Of a stretch of DNA of 64,000 nucleotides, positions 23,965-32,507 are shown one piece after another; position 1 is the stretch's first letter, and every line of letters starts with the position of its first letter. A program made the translations under genes and the position numbers. Location: contig NZ_MQUS01000004.1 of the NCBI RefSeq assembly GCF_001953885.1, positions 124,001-188,000 of the forward strand, written 5' to 3'. The notes beneath the pieces were generated by a model. The model was not told where the DNA came from and searched no databases. It saw only the letters and a program-made list of their open reading frames with translations. This DNA is from Streptomyces sp. IMTB 2501 (GTDB lineage: Bacteria; Actinomycetota; Actinomycetes; Streptomycetales; Streptomycetaceae).

Positions 23965-26501
23965 GCCGGGTCTCCTTCGCTGCTGTCTCTGCCCGTTTCG
24001 GGTCGCGGGGCGCTGCCGCGGCCGGGTTGTCTGCCGCCACCGCGCGCCCAGCCGTCGCGGTAGGCCGTCATGCGGTCCCGTACCACTTCGGGGGTGCGCT
24101 GTTCGTCGCTGTGCCGTGCGGTCTCCGGCACCGGCGCTTCGGAACGCTGTTGCCGGAGCTGGGGAGCGAGGCTCGCCTGACGCACACGGCGCGGGAGATC
24201 GTCGGCGGTCTCCGGGTCCTGGGGCGGTCGGTGCAGTCTCAGGGCGGTGACTCCGGGGGGCGGGGTTTCGTCGACGGTCGCGTGCCGGGCCGGCTCCTCC
24301 ACGGCGCCGTGCGGGCCGGGAGCGGTCGCCGCGAGGGCGGGCCGGTCCGAGCGGGGGGCGACGGCCTCTTGGTGCGGGCTCGTGTCGGGCACACGCGCGT
24401 ACTCGCGTTCCAGCTCGTGGCGGGCCTGCTCGCCTTGGTGGGAGGCGCGTTCCGCCGCGCCGCTGTGCAACAGGGCGGTGGGCACCAGGACGACGGCGGT
24501 GGTGCCTCCGTATGGGGAGGTCCGCAGATGCACCTTGACGTCGTGCCGGGAGGCGAGGCGGCTGACCACGAAGAGTCCGAGCCGGTCGCTGTCGAACAGG
24601 TCGAGGGCCTCGGACTGTTCGATGCGGCGATTGGCCTCCGCGAGAGTCTCGGCGCCCATGCCGAGTCCCCGGTCCTCGATCTCCAGGGCGTAGCCGTTGC
24701 CGACGGGTTCGCCGGTGACGCGCACACGTGTGTGGGGCGGTGAGAACTGGGCGGCGTTCTCAAGGAGTTCGGCGAGAAGGTGGGTGAGGTCGGCGACGGC
24801 GGCGCCGATGACGTGGGCCTCGGGGAGCTGGCGAACCTCCACGCGCGCGTAGTCCTCGACTTCGGAGACGGCGGCCCGTACGACGTTCGTCAGGGACACC
24901 GGCACGCGCCAGGCCCGCCCGGGTGCTGCGCCGGAGAGGATGATCAGGCTCTCGGCGTGCCGCCGCATGCGTGTGGTGAGGTGATCCAGGCGGAACAGGT
25001 CGCTCAGCTCGTCGGGGTCGTCCGAGCGACGCTCCATGCTGTCCAGGAGGCTGAGCTGACGGTGGACCAGTACCTGGCTGCGGCGGGCCAGGTTGACGAA
25101 GACGCCGGAGATACCGCTGGCCAGTTCGGCACGTTCCACGGCGGCGCGCAGGGCGGCGCGATGGACCGTGGTCAGGGCTTCCGCGACCTGACCCGTCTCG
25201 TCCTCGGCGGGTGGTTCGGCGGGCGCCTCCGCCTGGATGTCGATCTCCTCACCCGCGCGCAGTCTGCGCATCGCTTCGGGGAGTTTGCGGCGGGCGATCT
25301 CCAGGGCGTCGTTGCGCAGGCTCACGAGTTCGACCACGAGTGCGCGTCCGATACGGACGGAGATGACGAGCGACGCGGCGACCGCGGCCAGGCCGAGGAG
25401 GACCGCGGCACCCGCGGGGCTGACCAGGCCACGTGTGACCGGGTCGGCACGGCCGGCGACGGCTCGGCCCGTGTCCGTCGCGATGTCCCGCATGGCGCCC
25501 TGCACGCGCGCGTGGGCAGCGTCCCAGGCGGCCTGCGGTGCCGCGTCGGTCGGCTTGGTACCCGGCCGGGCGGCGAGGATCTTGTCCTCGGCGGCAGCGA
25601 GCGCGGTGTAGGAATCGCTTTCGGTCAGGTTCTGCCAGGCGGCTCGCTGGGCGGCGGGCAGATCGGCGACGGCGGCCTCGGTGAGGGTACGGCGTGCGGC
25701 GACGGCGGCGCCGAACAGCCGTAGCCGCTCGCTCTGCAGCTGTCCGGCGGCCCGCGCGCCGCCGAGGACGGTGTCCTCCTGGGCCAGTGCCTCGGCGGCC
25801 CGGCTGAATTCGAGCAGCACGCGCGCGTCGGAGCCGACGTCGGCCTGCTGGATGCCGGTGAGGGCGCCGTCCACAGCGAAGGCCGCGCCGATGGTCCTGG
25901 TGTACTGCGCGTAGACCGTGTCCCAGCCGGCCTTGTGGTCGAGTACGGCCGTCCGCAGTGCGCGCAGGTGCTCGGCGCCGGTGACGAAGGCGTCGAGGCG
26001 TCCGGAGACGCCGGCGGGCAGTTCCTCGGTGTCGGCGACGGTGTTGTCGCGGCCGATCCGCAGCTTGGCCACGGCCCGGTCGGTGCGATCGGCCAGGCTC
26101 TGGACGTCGCTGCCGTCGCCCGCGCCCGGCGCGGTCGCGAAGCGCACGGCCGCGGTGCGCTCGGCCTGGAGGGCGGCGACGGCGGTGGCCACCGGGGTGC
26201 GCAGTTCGGCGTCGATCTGCTGGGACTGCCGCAGCCGGGCGACGTCCTGGGCGGTGGTGACGGTGGCGTACGCCCACAGGGCGAGCAGCGAGACGACCGG
26301 GACCATCAGCAGGCTGACCACCTTGGCGCGCACCGTGCGGGGGCGCAGGTGCCGGCGGTCCGCACGCGCGCGTGCCTTGGCCGGTGGTGTGCCGGGCGGG
26401 CGGCCGGTGCCCTCGGCGGCGGGCGGTCCGGCGTGTGCGCGGCGGCCGCGCGGCGGGCGCGCCGGGGTGCCGGCTTTCAGGGTGGTACGGGGTGGGCGCA
26501 T
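23961..26501 (-). CDS. cvnA: Conservon sensor histidine kinase-like protein CvnA
   Basis: The 846-residue protein begins with a basic proline-rich segment, a membrane segment near 60-80 (VVSLLMVPVVSLLALWAYAT), a helical extracellular sensor region of nitrate-sensing type, and a second membrane segment near 365-385. A HAMP-like linker, a dimerisation region and an HATPase domain follow, with N-box LLENAAQFSPPHTRV, G1 EDRGLGMG and G2 RLGLFVVSRLASRH. The C-terminal 150 residues are disordered and rich in proline and arginine. In conservons this is the membrane receptor. It starts 48 bp after the MHYT gene. Confidence 0.9.
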   Translation of the reverse strand: MRPPRTTLKAGTPARPPRGRRAHAGPPAAEGTGRPPGTPPAKARARADRRHLRPRTVRAKVVSLLMVPVVSLLALWAYATVTTAQDVARLRQSQQIDAELRTPVATAVAALQAERTAAVRFATAPGAGDGSDVQSLADRTDRAVAKLRIGRDNTVADTEELPAGVSGRLDAFVTGAEHLRALRTAVLDHKAGWDTVYAQYTRTIGAAFAVDGALTGIQQADVGSDARVLLEFSRAAEALAQEDTVLGGARAAGQLQSERLRLFGAAVAARRTLTEAAVADLPAAQRAAWQNLTESDSYTALAAAEDKILAARPGTKPTDAAPQAAWDAAHARVQGAMRDIATDTGRAVAGRADPVTRGLVSPAGAAVLLGLAAVAASLVISVRIGRALVVELVSLRNDALEIARRKLPEAMRRLRAGEEIDIQAEAPAEPPAEDETGQVAEALTTVHRAALRAAVERAELASGISGVFVNLARRSQVLVHRQLSLLDSMERRSDDPDELSDLFRLDHLTTRMRRHAESLIILSGAAPGRAWRVPVSLTNVVRAAVSEVEDYARVEVRQLPEAHVIGAAVADLTHLLAELLENAAQFSPPHTRVRVTGEPVGNGYALEIEDRGLGMGAETLAEANRRIEQSEALDLFDSDRLGLFVVSRLASRHDVKVHLRTSPYGGTTAVVLVPTALLHSGAAERASHQGEQARHELEREYARVPDTSPHQEAVAPRSDRPALAATAPGPHGAVEEPARHATVDETPPPGVTALRLHRPPQDPETADDLPRRVRQASLAPQLRQQRSEAPVPETARHSDEQRTPEVVRDRMTAYRDGWARGGGRQPGRGSAPRPETGRDSSEGDPA

Positions 26502-26549
26502 GGCCTCCTCGCTCGGGACGTGGGTCGGGGCGCTCGGGCCGGGCTCCCG

Positions 26550-27323
26550 CTAGCGGGCGATGCTCTCGACGGGCCGCTGAGCGGAGGCCGAGGCCTCTCG
26601 CTCGTCGGCCGTGGGTGAAAGGGCGACGAAGGCCGAGGTGATGAAGAGATAGGACCCGAGGCCGACGGCGAGGGGGAAGATGAACTGCATCGCCGTGGCC
26701 CCGGGAAGGGTGTGGCCGGAGGGGTCCACCCGCACGCTCACCGCGAACATCCCGGTGTAGTGCATGCTGCTGACGGCCGCTCCCATGACGAGGGAGGCGA
26801 CGGTGACCGCGCGGGGCGACCTGATGTTGAGGCCGGCCCACAGAGCGGCGGTCGCCGCGACGACGGCGATCAGCACCGACACTCCGACGAGGACGGGGTC
26901 GTAGCGGATGTCGCCGTGCAGCCGGACCGCCGCCATGCCCAGGTAGTGCATGCTGGCGACGCCGAGGCCGGTGGTGAGGCCGCCGAGGAGGAGCGCCCGG
27001 TTGCGGTCCCGGCTGTAGCCGACCGCGAAGACGCCGGCGCAGACGACCACCATGGCGACGAGGAGACTGAGGATGGTCAGCGGCACGTTGTAGCGGATGT
27101 CGGTGCCGCTGACGCGGAAGCCGAGCATGGCCACGAAGTGCATGGTCCAGATGCCCGTCCCGATCGCGGAGGCCGCGGTGACGAGCCAGTTGCGGCGCGA
27201 GCGGCCGGTGGTGGCGAGCGCGCGGACGGTGCAGCGCAGTCCGAGCGCGGCGCCTATGCAGGCCATGACGTACGACAGCACGGGGGTCAGCCAGCCGAAG
27301 GCGGCGTGGTCCAGGTGTCCCAT
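26550..27323 (-). CDS. MHYT-domain integral membrane sensor protein
   Basis: The 257-residue protein has seven predicted membrane segments and the repeated MHYT signatures WTMHFVAM, ASMHYLGM and SSMHYTGM. In other bacteria this N-terminal module senses a ligand, proposed to be a gas such as oxygen, CO or NO via bound copper. Here it stands alone with no attached GGDEF, EAL or kinase output. It is the first gene before cvnA on the same strand with a 48-bp gap, so it probably belongs to the conservon operon and may be its input. The ATG at 27323 is preferred over a TTG 6 bp upstream. Confidence 0.85.
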   Translation of the reverse strand: MGHLDHAAFGWLTPVLSYVMACIGAALGLRCTVRALATTGRSRRNWLVTAASAIGTGIWTMHFVAMLGFRVSGTDIRYNVPLTILSLLVAMVVVCAGVFAVGYSRDRNRALLLGGLTTGLGVASMHYLGMAAVRLHGDIRYDPVLVGVSVLIAVVAATAALWAGLNIRSPRAVTVASLVMGAAVSSMHYTGMFAVSVRVDPSGHTLPGATAMQFIFPLAVGLGSYLFITSAFVALSPTADEREASASAQRPVESIAR

Positions 27324-27465
27324 GGCCAAAGGACGCTAGGGGGGCACGGGCGCACGAAGGGGGCGCATTTCGAAAGCTGTTGGAATATGACAGGCGGATG
27401 CGACGGAACGATCGGGTCCGGCTCGAACGTGTGCGCCTACATATCCCCCGTGACAGTGAGGAATC

Positions 27466-28074
27466 ATGCCGAGCATGAGCGATGACCACACACATGTGCA
27501 GGAGTTCTTCACCGCCCGTGCCGTCGACTGGGACAGCCGGTTCCCGGACGACGGTCCCGCCTATGCGGCAGCTGTCGCCGATCTCGAACTGCGGCCGGGC
27601 GACCGGGTGCTGGACGCGGGGTGCGGTACGGGGCGCGCCCTGCCGCCGCTGCGGGCTGCCGTGGGCCCGTCCGGGGTGGTGCTGGGCGCCGATCTGACCC
27701 CGGCGATGCTCGAGGCCGCCGTGCGGGCGGGCCGGGGCCGGGACGGCCGGCTGCTCCGCGCGGACGTCGCCGCGCTGCCGCTCGCGTCGAGGTCCCTGGA
27801 CGCCGTGTTCGCGGCCGGCCTGATCGCCCATCTGCCGCGTCCGGAGGCGAATCTGAGGGAGCTGGCCCGTGTGGTGCGTCCCGGTGGCACGCTCGCGCTG
27901 TTCCATCCCATCGGGCGTGCGGCCCTGGCGGCGCGTCAGGGCCGGCAGATCACGCCCGACGATCTGCGTGCCGAGGCCAACCTCGCCCCGGTGCTGGCCC
28001 GTTCGGGGTGGAGCATGACATCGTACGTCGACGAGGACAGCCGCTTTCTCGCGCTCGCCGTGTGCGCGAACTGA
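27466..28074 (+). CDS. Class I SAM-dependent methyltransferase
   Basis: The 202-residue protein has the Rossmann-like methyltransferase motifs VLDAGCGTGRALP (motif I), GADLTPAMLEAA, ADVAALPLASRSLDAVFA and PEANLRELARVVRPGGTLALFHP. The Methyltransf_11-type core is complete. The ATG at 27466 has GAGGAA upstream; a second in-frame ATG lies 9 bp later. It would methylate a small molecule in the cytoplasm. It is divergent from the MHYT gene, and its acceptor cannot be inferred. Confidence 0.85.
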   Translation: MPSMSDDHTHVQEFFTARAVDWDSRFPDDGPAYAAAVADLELRPGDRVLDAGCGTGRALPPLRAAVGPSGVVLGADLTPAMLEAAVRAGRGRDGRLLRADVAALPLASRSLDAVFAAGLIAHLPRPEANLRELARVVRPGGTLALFHPIGRAALAARQGRQITPDDLRAEANLAPVLARSGWSMTSYVDEDSRFLALAVCAN

Positions 28075-28101
28075 ACCTCGTGGCGCTGAAGGCCGGGCGG
28101 G

Positions 28102-28857
28102 TCAGTCCGCTCCGGCCACGGCCTCCACGAAGGCGTCGGGGTTGTCGAACATGACGTTGTGCCCGGCACCGGGCACCGTCACCACGCGCACCCCGGCGGC
28201 TTCCAGGCTCTCCCGGCCCTTCAGTTCACCGCTGATTTCGCCCTGCAGATAGACGCGCTCGACGGGCAACTCTTCGAGGATCGTGCGCATCACGGGAGCA
28301 GAGCCCCGGCACAGCCCGACGGCGCTGCGGTGCAGGGCGCGGGGGTCGGCCAGGCGCATGGTGGCTGCCCAGAGCGGGCCGACGGCTTCGAGCACGCGCG
28401 TGTGCTGCTTTTCCACGAAATCGTCTTCTTCGTATGCGGCGATTCCGCTGCTGGCGGCCGTGAGCGGCGGGAAGGCGTCGAGGTTGGCCTCCGTGAGGAC
28501 GAGCCGGGAAGCGAGGTCGGGCCGGCGGTGGGCGAGCACGATGGCCACGGCGCCACCCATGCTGTGCGCGATCAACTCGGCGCCGCGGACTCCGGATTCG
28601 TCCAGCGCGGCCGCCACGGCGTCGGCGTGCTCCTCCAGCGTGTATCCGAACGTGCCGGGCCGGTCGCTGATGCCGTGTCCCGGCAGATCCACGAAGAGGC
28701 TGCGCCGACCCGCGAGTTGGGGGCGGGCGGCGATGTGGGCGTGGTAGACGGCGGACATCGAGCCGAGTCCATGCAGATACACCCGCGCGGGCTCCGCGCC
28801 CGGCACCTCGGTCCAGCGGATCCGGCTTCCCTCGTTGTCGAACACGGCCTGCTTCAC
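28102..28857 (-). CDS. Alpha/beta hydrolase
   Basis: From the GTG at 28857, which has GGAGGGG just upstream, the protein has 251 residues. It shows YLHGLGSMS as the oxyanion region, DLPGHGISDRPG, the nucleophile elbow AHSMGGAVA and a terminal catalytic histidine in GAGHNVMFD. It is probably an esterase or a similar hydrolase of small substrates. The gene is divergent from a padR-type gene, and the shared promoter carries duplicated AT-rich elements, so it is probably under that regulator. Confidence 0.85.
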   Translation of the reverse strand: MKQAVFDNEGSRIRWTEVPGAEPARVYLHGLGSMSAVYHAHIAARPQLAGRRSLFVDLPGHGISDRPGTFGYTLEEHADAVAAALDESGVRGAELIAHSMGGAVAIVLAHRRPDLASRLVLTEANLDAFPPLTAASSGIAAYEEDDFVEKQHTRVLEAVGPLWAATMRLADPRALHRSAVGLCRGSAPVMRTILEELPVERVYLQGEISGELKGRESLEAAGVRVVTVPGAGHNVMFDNPDAFVEAVAGAD

Positions 28858-28893
28858 AGTGCCCCTCCCTGGTGTCCTCCGACGCTTGATCAT

Positions 28894-28949
28894 TATACAT
28901 CGACACCGAGGTATAACTGCGACGGTGTATCGAGATAGCGAGGTACAAC
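28894..28949. promoter_or_regulatory. Duplicated operator-like sites in the hydrolase/padR divergent promoter
   Basis: Two inverted elements are visible: TATAC at 28894-28898 with GTATA at 28911-28915, and TGTA at 28926-28929 with TACA at 28944-28947. The 11-mer CGAGGTATAAC (28907-28917) recurs as CGAGGTACAAC (28939-28949), 32 bp away, close to three helical turns. The spacing and AT-rich symmetry fit two sites for the divergent PadR regulator. Confidence 0.6.
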
Positions 28950-28970
28950 GCCCTGCGCAAGAATGCGGCC

Positions 28971-29504
28971 GTGCTCGAACTCGCCATCCTCGGTTTCCTC
29001 TACGACGCCCCGCTGCACGGATACGTCCTGCGCCGGCACATCGCGGCCCTCACCGGCCATGTGCGGCCCGTCGCCGAAAGTACGCTGTATCCGGCGATCA
29101 AGCGGCTGGAGAAGGCGGGCCTGCTGGTCCGGGCCACCGAGCCCGGCGCGGTGGCGGCCCCGCGCCATGTGCTGAGGCTGACCGAGGAGGGCGGCGCCGA
29201 GCTGAAGCGCCGGCTCGCCGAACCCGCGCAGCGCGAGATCACCGACGAGAACCACTGGTTCACACTGCTCGCGTTCCTACGGCACCTGGACGACCCTGCC
29301 ACCCAGGCGGTCGTACTGCGACGCCGGCTGGCCTTCCTGGAGGAGCCGGCGAGTTTCTTCTACGACGGCGACCGGCCACTGCCTGCCGAGGAGGTGGACG
29401 ACCCGTTCCGGCGCGGTGTGCTCCTCATCGCGCGTGCCACGAGCCGGGCCGAACTGGCCTGGCTGCGTGACACCCTGGCGTCACTCGACGGTGTCGGCCG
29501 CTGA
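28971..29504 (+). CDS. PadR-family transcriptional regulator
   Basis: The 177-residue protein has the PadR N-terminal winged helix: LELAILGFLYDAPLHGYVLRRHI, the recognition region VAESTLYPAIKRLEKAGLLV, and a C-terminal helical dimerisation domain. The start is a GTG at 28971. Together with the duplicated sites upstream it should repress the alpha/beta hydrolase gene and itself. Its last 24 bp overlap the 3' end of the convergent MpaB-type gene. Confidence 0.85.
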   Translation: MLELAILGFLYDAPLHGYVLRRHIAALTGHVRPVAESTLYPAIKRLEKAGLLVRATEPGAVAAPRHVLRLTEEGGAELKRRLAEPAQREITDENHWFTLLAFLRHLDDPATQAVVLRRRLAFLEEPASFFYDGDRPLPAEEVDDPFRRGVLLIARATSRAELAWLRDTLASLDGVGR

Positions 29505-30455
29505 GGCGTCCCCGTGCCGCACCGGGCAGCCGCGCAGCCCGGGAACCGGGCGGGTGCCGAGGTCGGCTACCCGGTAGCCGTCCGGGTAGCCCTTGATCTC
29601 CCAGTTCTGGCGTGCGAAGTGCGGGGAGCTGCGCGGCGGCAACAGCCGGACGAGCCGGCCACGCGTGCGTACGGCGCGGCGCACGAACGCCGTGGTGGCC
29701 GTGCCGGGCCGGGTGTATCGGAACGCGCGCAGCAGGTGCTCGTCGAACAGGGCGAGCGTCGCAGTGCGCAGCAGCGGGGCCAGTGGGCGCGGATACCAGG
29801 ACACCATCAGGTCGAGGGTGGCGTCGGAGACCGTCCGGGACTGCTCGTCCCAGCGGAAGTGTTCCCGCTCGTAGGCGTCGAGGAGTGTCTCGAACTCGTC
29901 GTACGTCTCGGGGATGTCGGGGATGCCCATGTGGCGGCCCAGGGTGCGGTAGTACTCGGTCGCGGCGACGACCTCGTGCCGGGACAGCCGTCGCCAGCCG
30001 TAGGTGTCGATCCAGCGCCGGGGCACCACGACGAAGGTGCTCAGCACATACCGCATGTCGTCATCGCTGATGTCGTAGCTGCGGTGCATCTGGTTGATGC
30101 GACGGATCGCGGTACGGCCCTCCTCGGCGGCGAAGCCGTGCTCGACGATGGTGTCGAGGAGCAGCGCGGTGTCGTCATACCGCTTCTGTGTGCGCTCGGT
30201 CAGCTCTGCCGTCCGCGCGAGCAGCCGCCCGATGCTGGGCACGGCGTAGGTGCGGTACAGGGCCAGTTCGAGTGCGCGGGTGTAGTCCCATGGAAACTCG
30301 AAGGCCGCACTGAGCCGGTAGATCTCCAGCGCGTCCGCCACCGGGTCCAGCCGGCGGATCCGCCCGAGCCGCTCGAAGCGCTTCACCGCGCCCTCCCCCT
30401 TCTGCCGCAGAAATTCCAACTCTACGTTGAATGACAGCAGATGGGCGATGGACAT
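29481..30455 (-). CDS. MpaB-type (DUF2236) oxygenase-like protein
   Basis: The 324-residue protein matches the DUF2236/MpaB oxygenase family, with GRHMGIPDIPETYDEFETLLDAYE, DDMRYVLSTFVVVPRRWIDTYG and a central NQMHRSYDISDDD. The family includes latex-clearing protein and fungal MpaB, which use a b-type haem bound by histidines and cleave C=C bonds oxidatively. The substrate is unknown here. No signal peptide is visible. Its end overlaps the padR gene by 24 bp, tail to tail. Confidence 0.75.
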   Translation of the reverse strand: MSIAHLLSFNVELEFLRQKGEGAVKRFERLGRIRRLDPVADALEIYRLSAAFEFPWDYTRALELALYRTYAVPSIGRLLARTAELTERTQKRYDDTALLLDTIVEHGFAAEEGRTAIRRINQMHRSYDISDDDMRYVLSTFVVVPRRWIDTYGWRRLSRHEVVAATEYYRTLGRHMGIPDIPETYDEFETLLDAYEREHFRWDEQSRTVSDATLDLMVSWYPRPLAPLLRTATLALFDEHLLRAFRYTRPGTATTAFVRRAVRTRGRLVRLLPPRSSPHFARQNWEIKGYPDGYRVADLGTRPVPGLRGCPVRHGDASAADTVE

Positions 30456-30483
30456 GGCCCCGTTCAGAGGGAGGGTGGTCCGC

Positions 30484-30780
30484 GTGTTCGGTCAGATACG
30501 CAAGTACGCCGCCAGGCTCCGCACCGCTACGCCCGCGCAGCCGGCGGGTGCGCGGGAGAGGCGTGCACACAACTTGTTCGAAGCGGCGGCCGCCTACATC
30601 GTGGCCCGCGCGGACGACGATCAGGAACGGATGGAGGAAGCCGCGGCCTGGGTGTCTCCGGAGGCGCTGTCGTTCGGGGTGAGCGAACTCGCCTGCCGTG
30701 CCGTCGTCGCGCTGGCCCGGGAGCGCTCCGAGTCGCCCGCAGCGGTGGCCCACGATCTCCTCGGGCTGCCCACGGGGTGA
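30484..30780 (+). CDS. Small conserved hypothetical protein
   Basis: From a GTG at 30484, which has GGAGGG 8 bp upstream, the protein has 98 residues, starting MFGQIRKYAARLR. It is mostly helical with a central ARERRAHNLFEAAAAYIVARADD and ends AHDLLGLPTG. Longer starts at TTG 30427 or ATG 30448 are possible but would overlap the divergent oxygenase gene. I do not recognise the family. There is no signal peptide. Confidence 0.55.
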   Translation: MFGQIRKYAARLRTATPAQPAGARERRAHNLFEAAAAYIVARADDDQERMEEAAAWVSPEALSFGVSELACRAVVALARERSESPAAVAHDLLGLPTG

Positions 30781-30918
30781 GGAAGACGGCGCCAACTGTG
30801 GTCGTTTCGCCCCCGTCCAGGTGGAAACCTGCAGGTCCGCGTGGTGTGAGGAGTCGTGACAAGCGGCTTCCGCTCGCACTAGGGTGCGCGCCGTTGGACG
30901 AACCACTGGGAGGCTGGG

Positions 30919-31833
30919 ATGGCCAGGACCGACGAAGAGGCCGTCGCCGCCGCGGACGATGCGCTGTACGTACTGACGGCGGTGCTGCTGACGCCGGCAC
31001 AGTTTCCGAGCGTTCTGGGCGACGACTATCCGGAGGCATGCGCGGCACTGGGACTCGCACCCCTCGCCGACGGGTACGGCCTGGTGCTGGGACAGGACGG
31101 CGACGGCGCCCGCTGGACAGTCGTCATCGACGACGTCTCGCTGGTCGCCGTGGCGATCGCGTCCTGGGACTGCGGCATGGAGTACGAGCTGTCGCCGGAC
31201 GAGCGCGCGGTCGTGGCCGCCCTGCCGGGCTGGCCGCTGGCCGTCGCCGTCGCGGCTCCCGGCATCCCCGCCCCGCACGATCCCGCTCCCGACGTGGTGG
31301 ACCGGCCCGCGCTGAGCCCGCCGGACACCAGCACCTGGGGGCCGGCCCAGCGCCGCCTGGGCGCCGACGAGATCGCGCTGCAGTGGGCGGCGTGGCGCGG
31401 GCAGATCGACGACGAGAAATTCTCCGTGCCGCGCGGACAGGACGCGCCGGGCGGGCAGCCGACACCGGACGGGCAGGAGAAGCCCGAAGCGCAGGACAAC
31501 CCGGACAGGCACGAGCAGGACGAGGAGTCCTCGCCGGAGGACCGGCAGGGCGTGCCGCAGAGCGGTCACCGGGGAGTCAGGCGGGTGCTCGCGGAGGCGC
31601 GCGCCTACGTCGACTCACCGCCGCCTCTCGGCCGGGTGCGCTCGTCGTTCGCCCCCGGGGACGCTCGTACGCTGCGCGCAGACGGTCCTGGCTGGTCGAT
31701 CGTGGCTCGCACCGACGACATAGCCTTCGTCCTGCTCGACGACGAGCCGGGCGAGGTCCTCCCGGTGGGCAGGGGCCCCGAGCTGCCGGGCCTGCTGGAC
31801 GCACTCGACAAGATGGCCGTACGCCCCATGTGA
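30919..31833 (+). CDS. Hypothetical protein, two folded parts around an acidic linker
   Basis: The 304-residue protein has a folded N-terminal part (about 1-120) with ALYVLTAVLLTPAQFP and WTVVIDDVSLVAVAIASWDCG. A middle part carries WGPAQRRLGADEIALQWAAWRGQIDDE. About 50 disordered residues rich in D, E, Q and P follow, then a C-terminal part with WSIVARTDDIAFVLLDDEPGE. There is no signal peptide. I do not recognise the family. The N- and C-terminal parts share short pattern features such as W-x-V/I-V followed by DD, which may mean an internal duplication. Confidence 0.65.
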   Translation: MARTDEEAVAAADDALYVLTAVLLTPAQFPSVLGDDYPEACAALGLAPLADGYGLVLGQDGDGARWTVVIDDVSLVAVAIASWDCGMEYELSPDERAVVAALPGWPLAVAVAAPGIPAPHDPAPDVVDRPALSPPDTSTWGPAQRRLGADEIALQWAAWRGQIDDEKFSVPRGQDAPGGQPTPDGQEKPEAQDNPDRHEQDEESSPEDRQGVPQSGHRGVRRVLAEARAYVDSPPPLGRVRSSFAPGDARTLRADGPGWSIVARTDDIAFVLLDDEPGEVLPVGRGPELPGLLDALDKMAVRPM

Positions 31834-32068
31834 GGCCCCACGCCTCTACGCGGGTGCGGTGTGCGCGCCCAAGGAACGGCGTGCACCCCGAGGCACCCTC
31901 CACGGCCAGGCGCCCCACGCCGGGGGGGTCCTGCAGAGCCATAACCCAGGCTCAAGGTCCAAGCGCACCCCGAGGCCGCGCGCCGCCCCCGCGAGGGTCG
32001 GACCAGCCCTCGGACCGGTCCGGCCCCGCAGCCGCCTGTGCGGGCCTCTCAGGGACGTCCGTCCTGCC

Positions 32069-32251
32069 TCAGCGGCCGAGTTCCTTGCGGGTGACCCTAC
32101 GGAGCCTGCGCCGCTGTGAGGGGTCCAGCGCCAGATACGCGGCGACCGGAACTCCGACCACGATCAGGAACGCCACCCACCAAGGCAGCCAGATCAACAG
32201 AATCAGCCCGACCGCCACACCCCCGACGGCGATCTTCGCGTTGTTCGACAT
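32069..32251 (-). CDS. Small membrane protein
   Basis: The 60-residue protein starts at the ATG at 32251, behind AAGGAGGCG. It consists of two short hydrophobic segments (VGLILLIWLPWWV and IVVGVPVAAYLAL) and a basic tail RRRLRRVTRKELGR, so the C-terminus should be cytoplasmic. Small proteins of this form are common in Streptomyces. No partner is visible nearby and the function is unknown. Confidence 0.7.
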   Translation of the reverse strand: MSNNAKIAVGGVAVGLILLIWLPWWVAFLIVVGVPVAAYLALDPSQRRRLRRVTRKELGR

Positions 32252-32507
32252 GAGCGTCGCCTCCTTCACGGCCACTGCCGCTCTCTGCTGTGAAAACGGC
32301 TCCCAGGTCCGCGCAGTTCCGAAACGCGACCCTGATACGCCCCCGAAGCCCACCCCTAGTGGGTTCCTGGTCGGTGAGACCCTTCACCATCGAACAGATT
32401 GTGAAGTGGCCTGGATCACGACGTCAGTATGCCCGGGTCGCCCGCGCCGTGCTGTACCCTCGGCGACTCCAACCAGGTAGTCAAATTTGAGGAGTGCGGG
32501 CAGAGCT

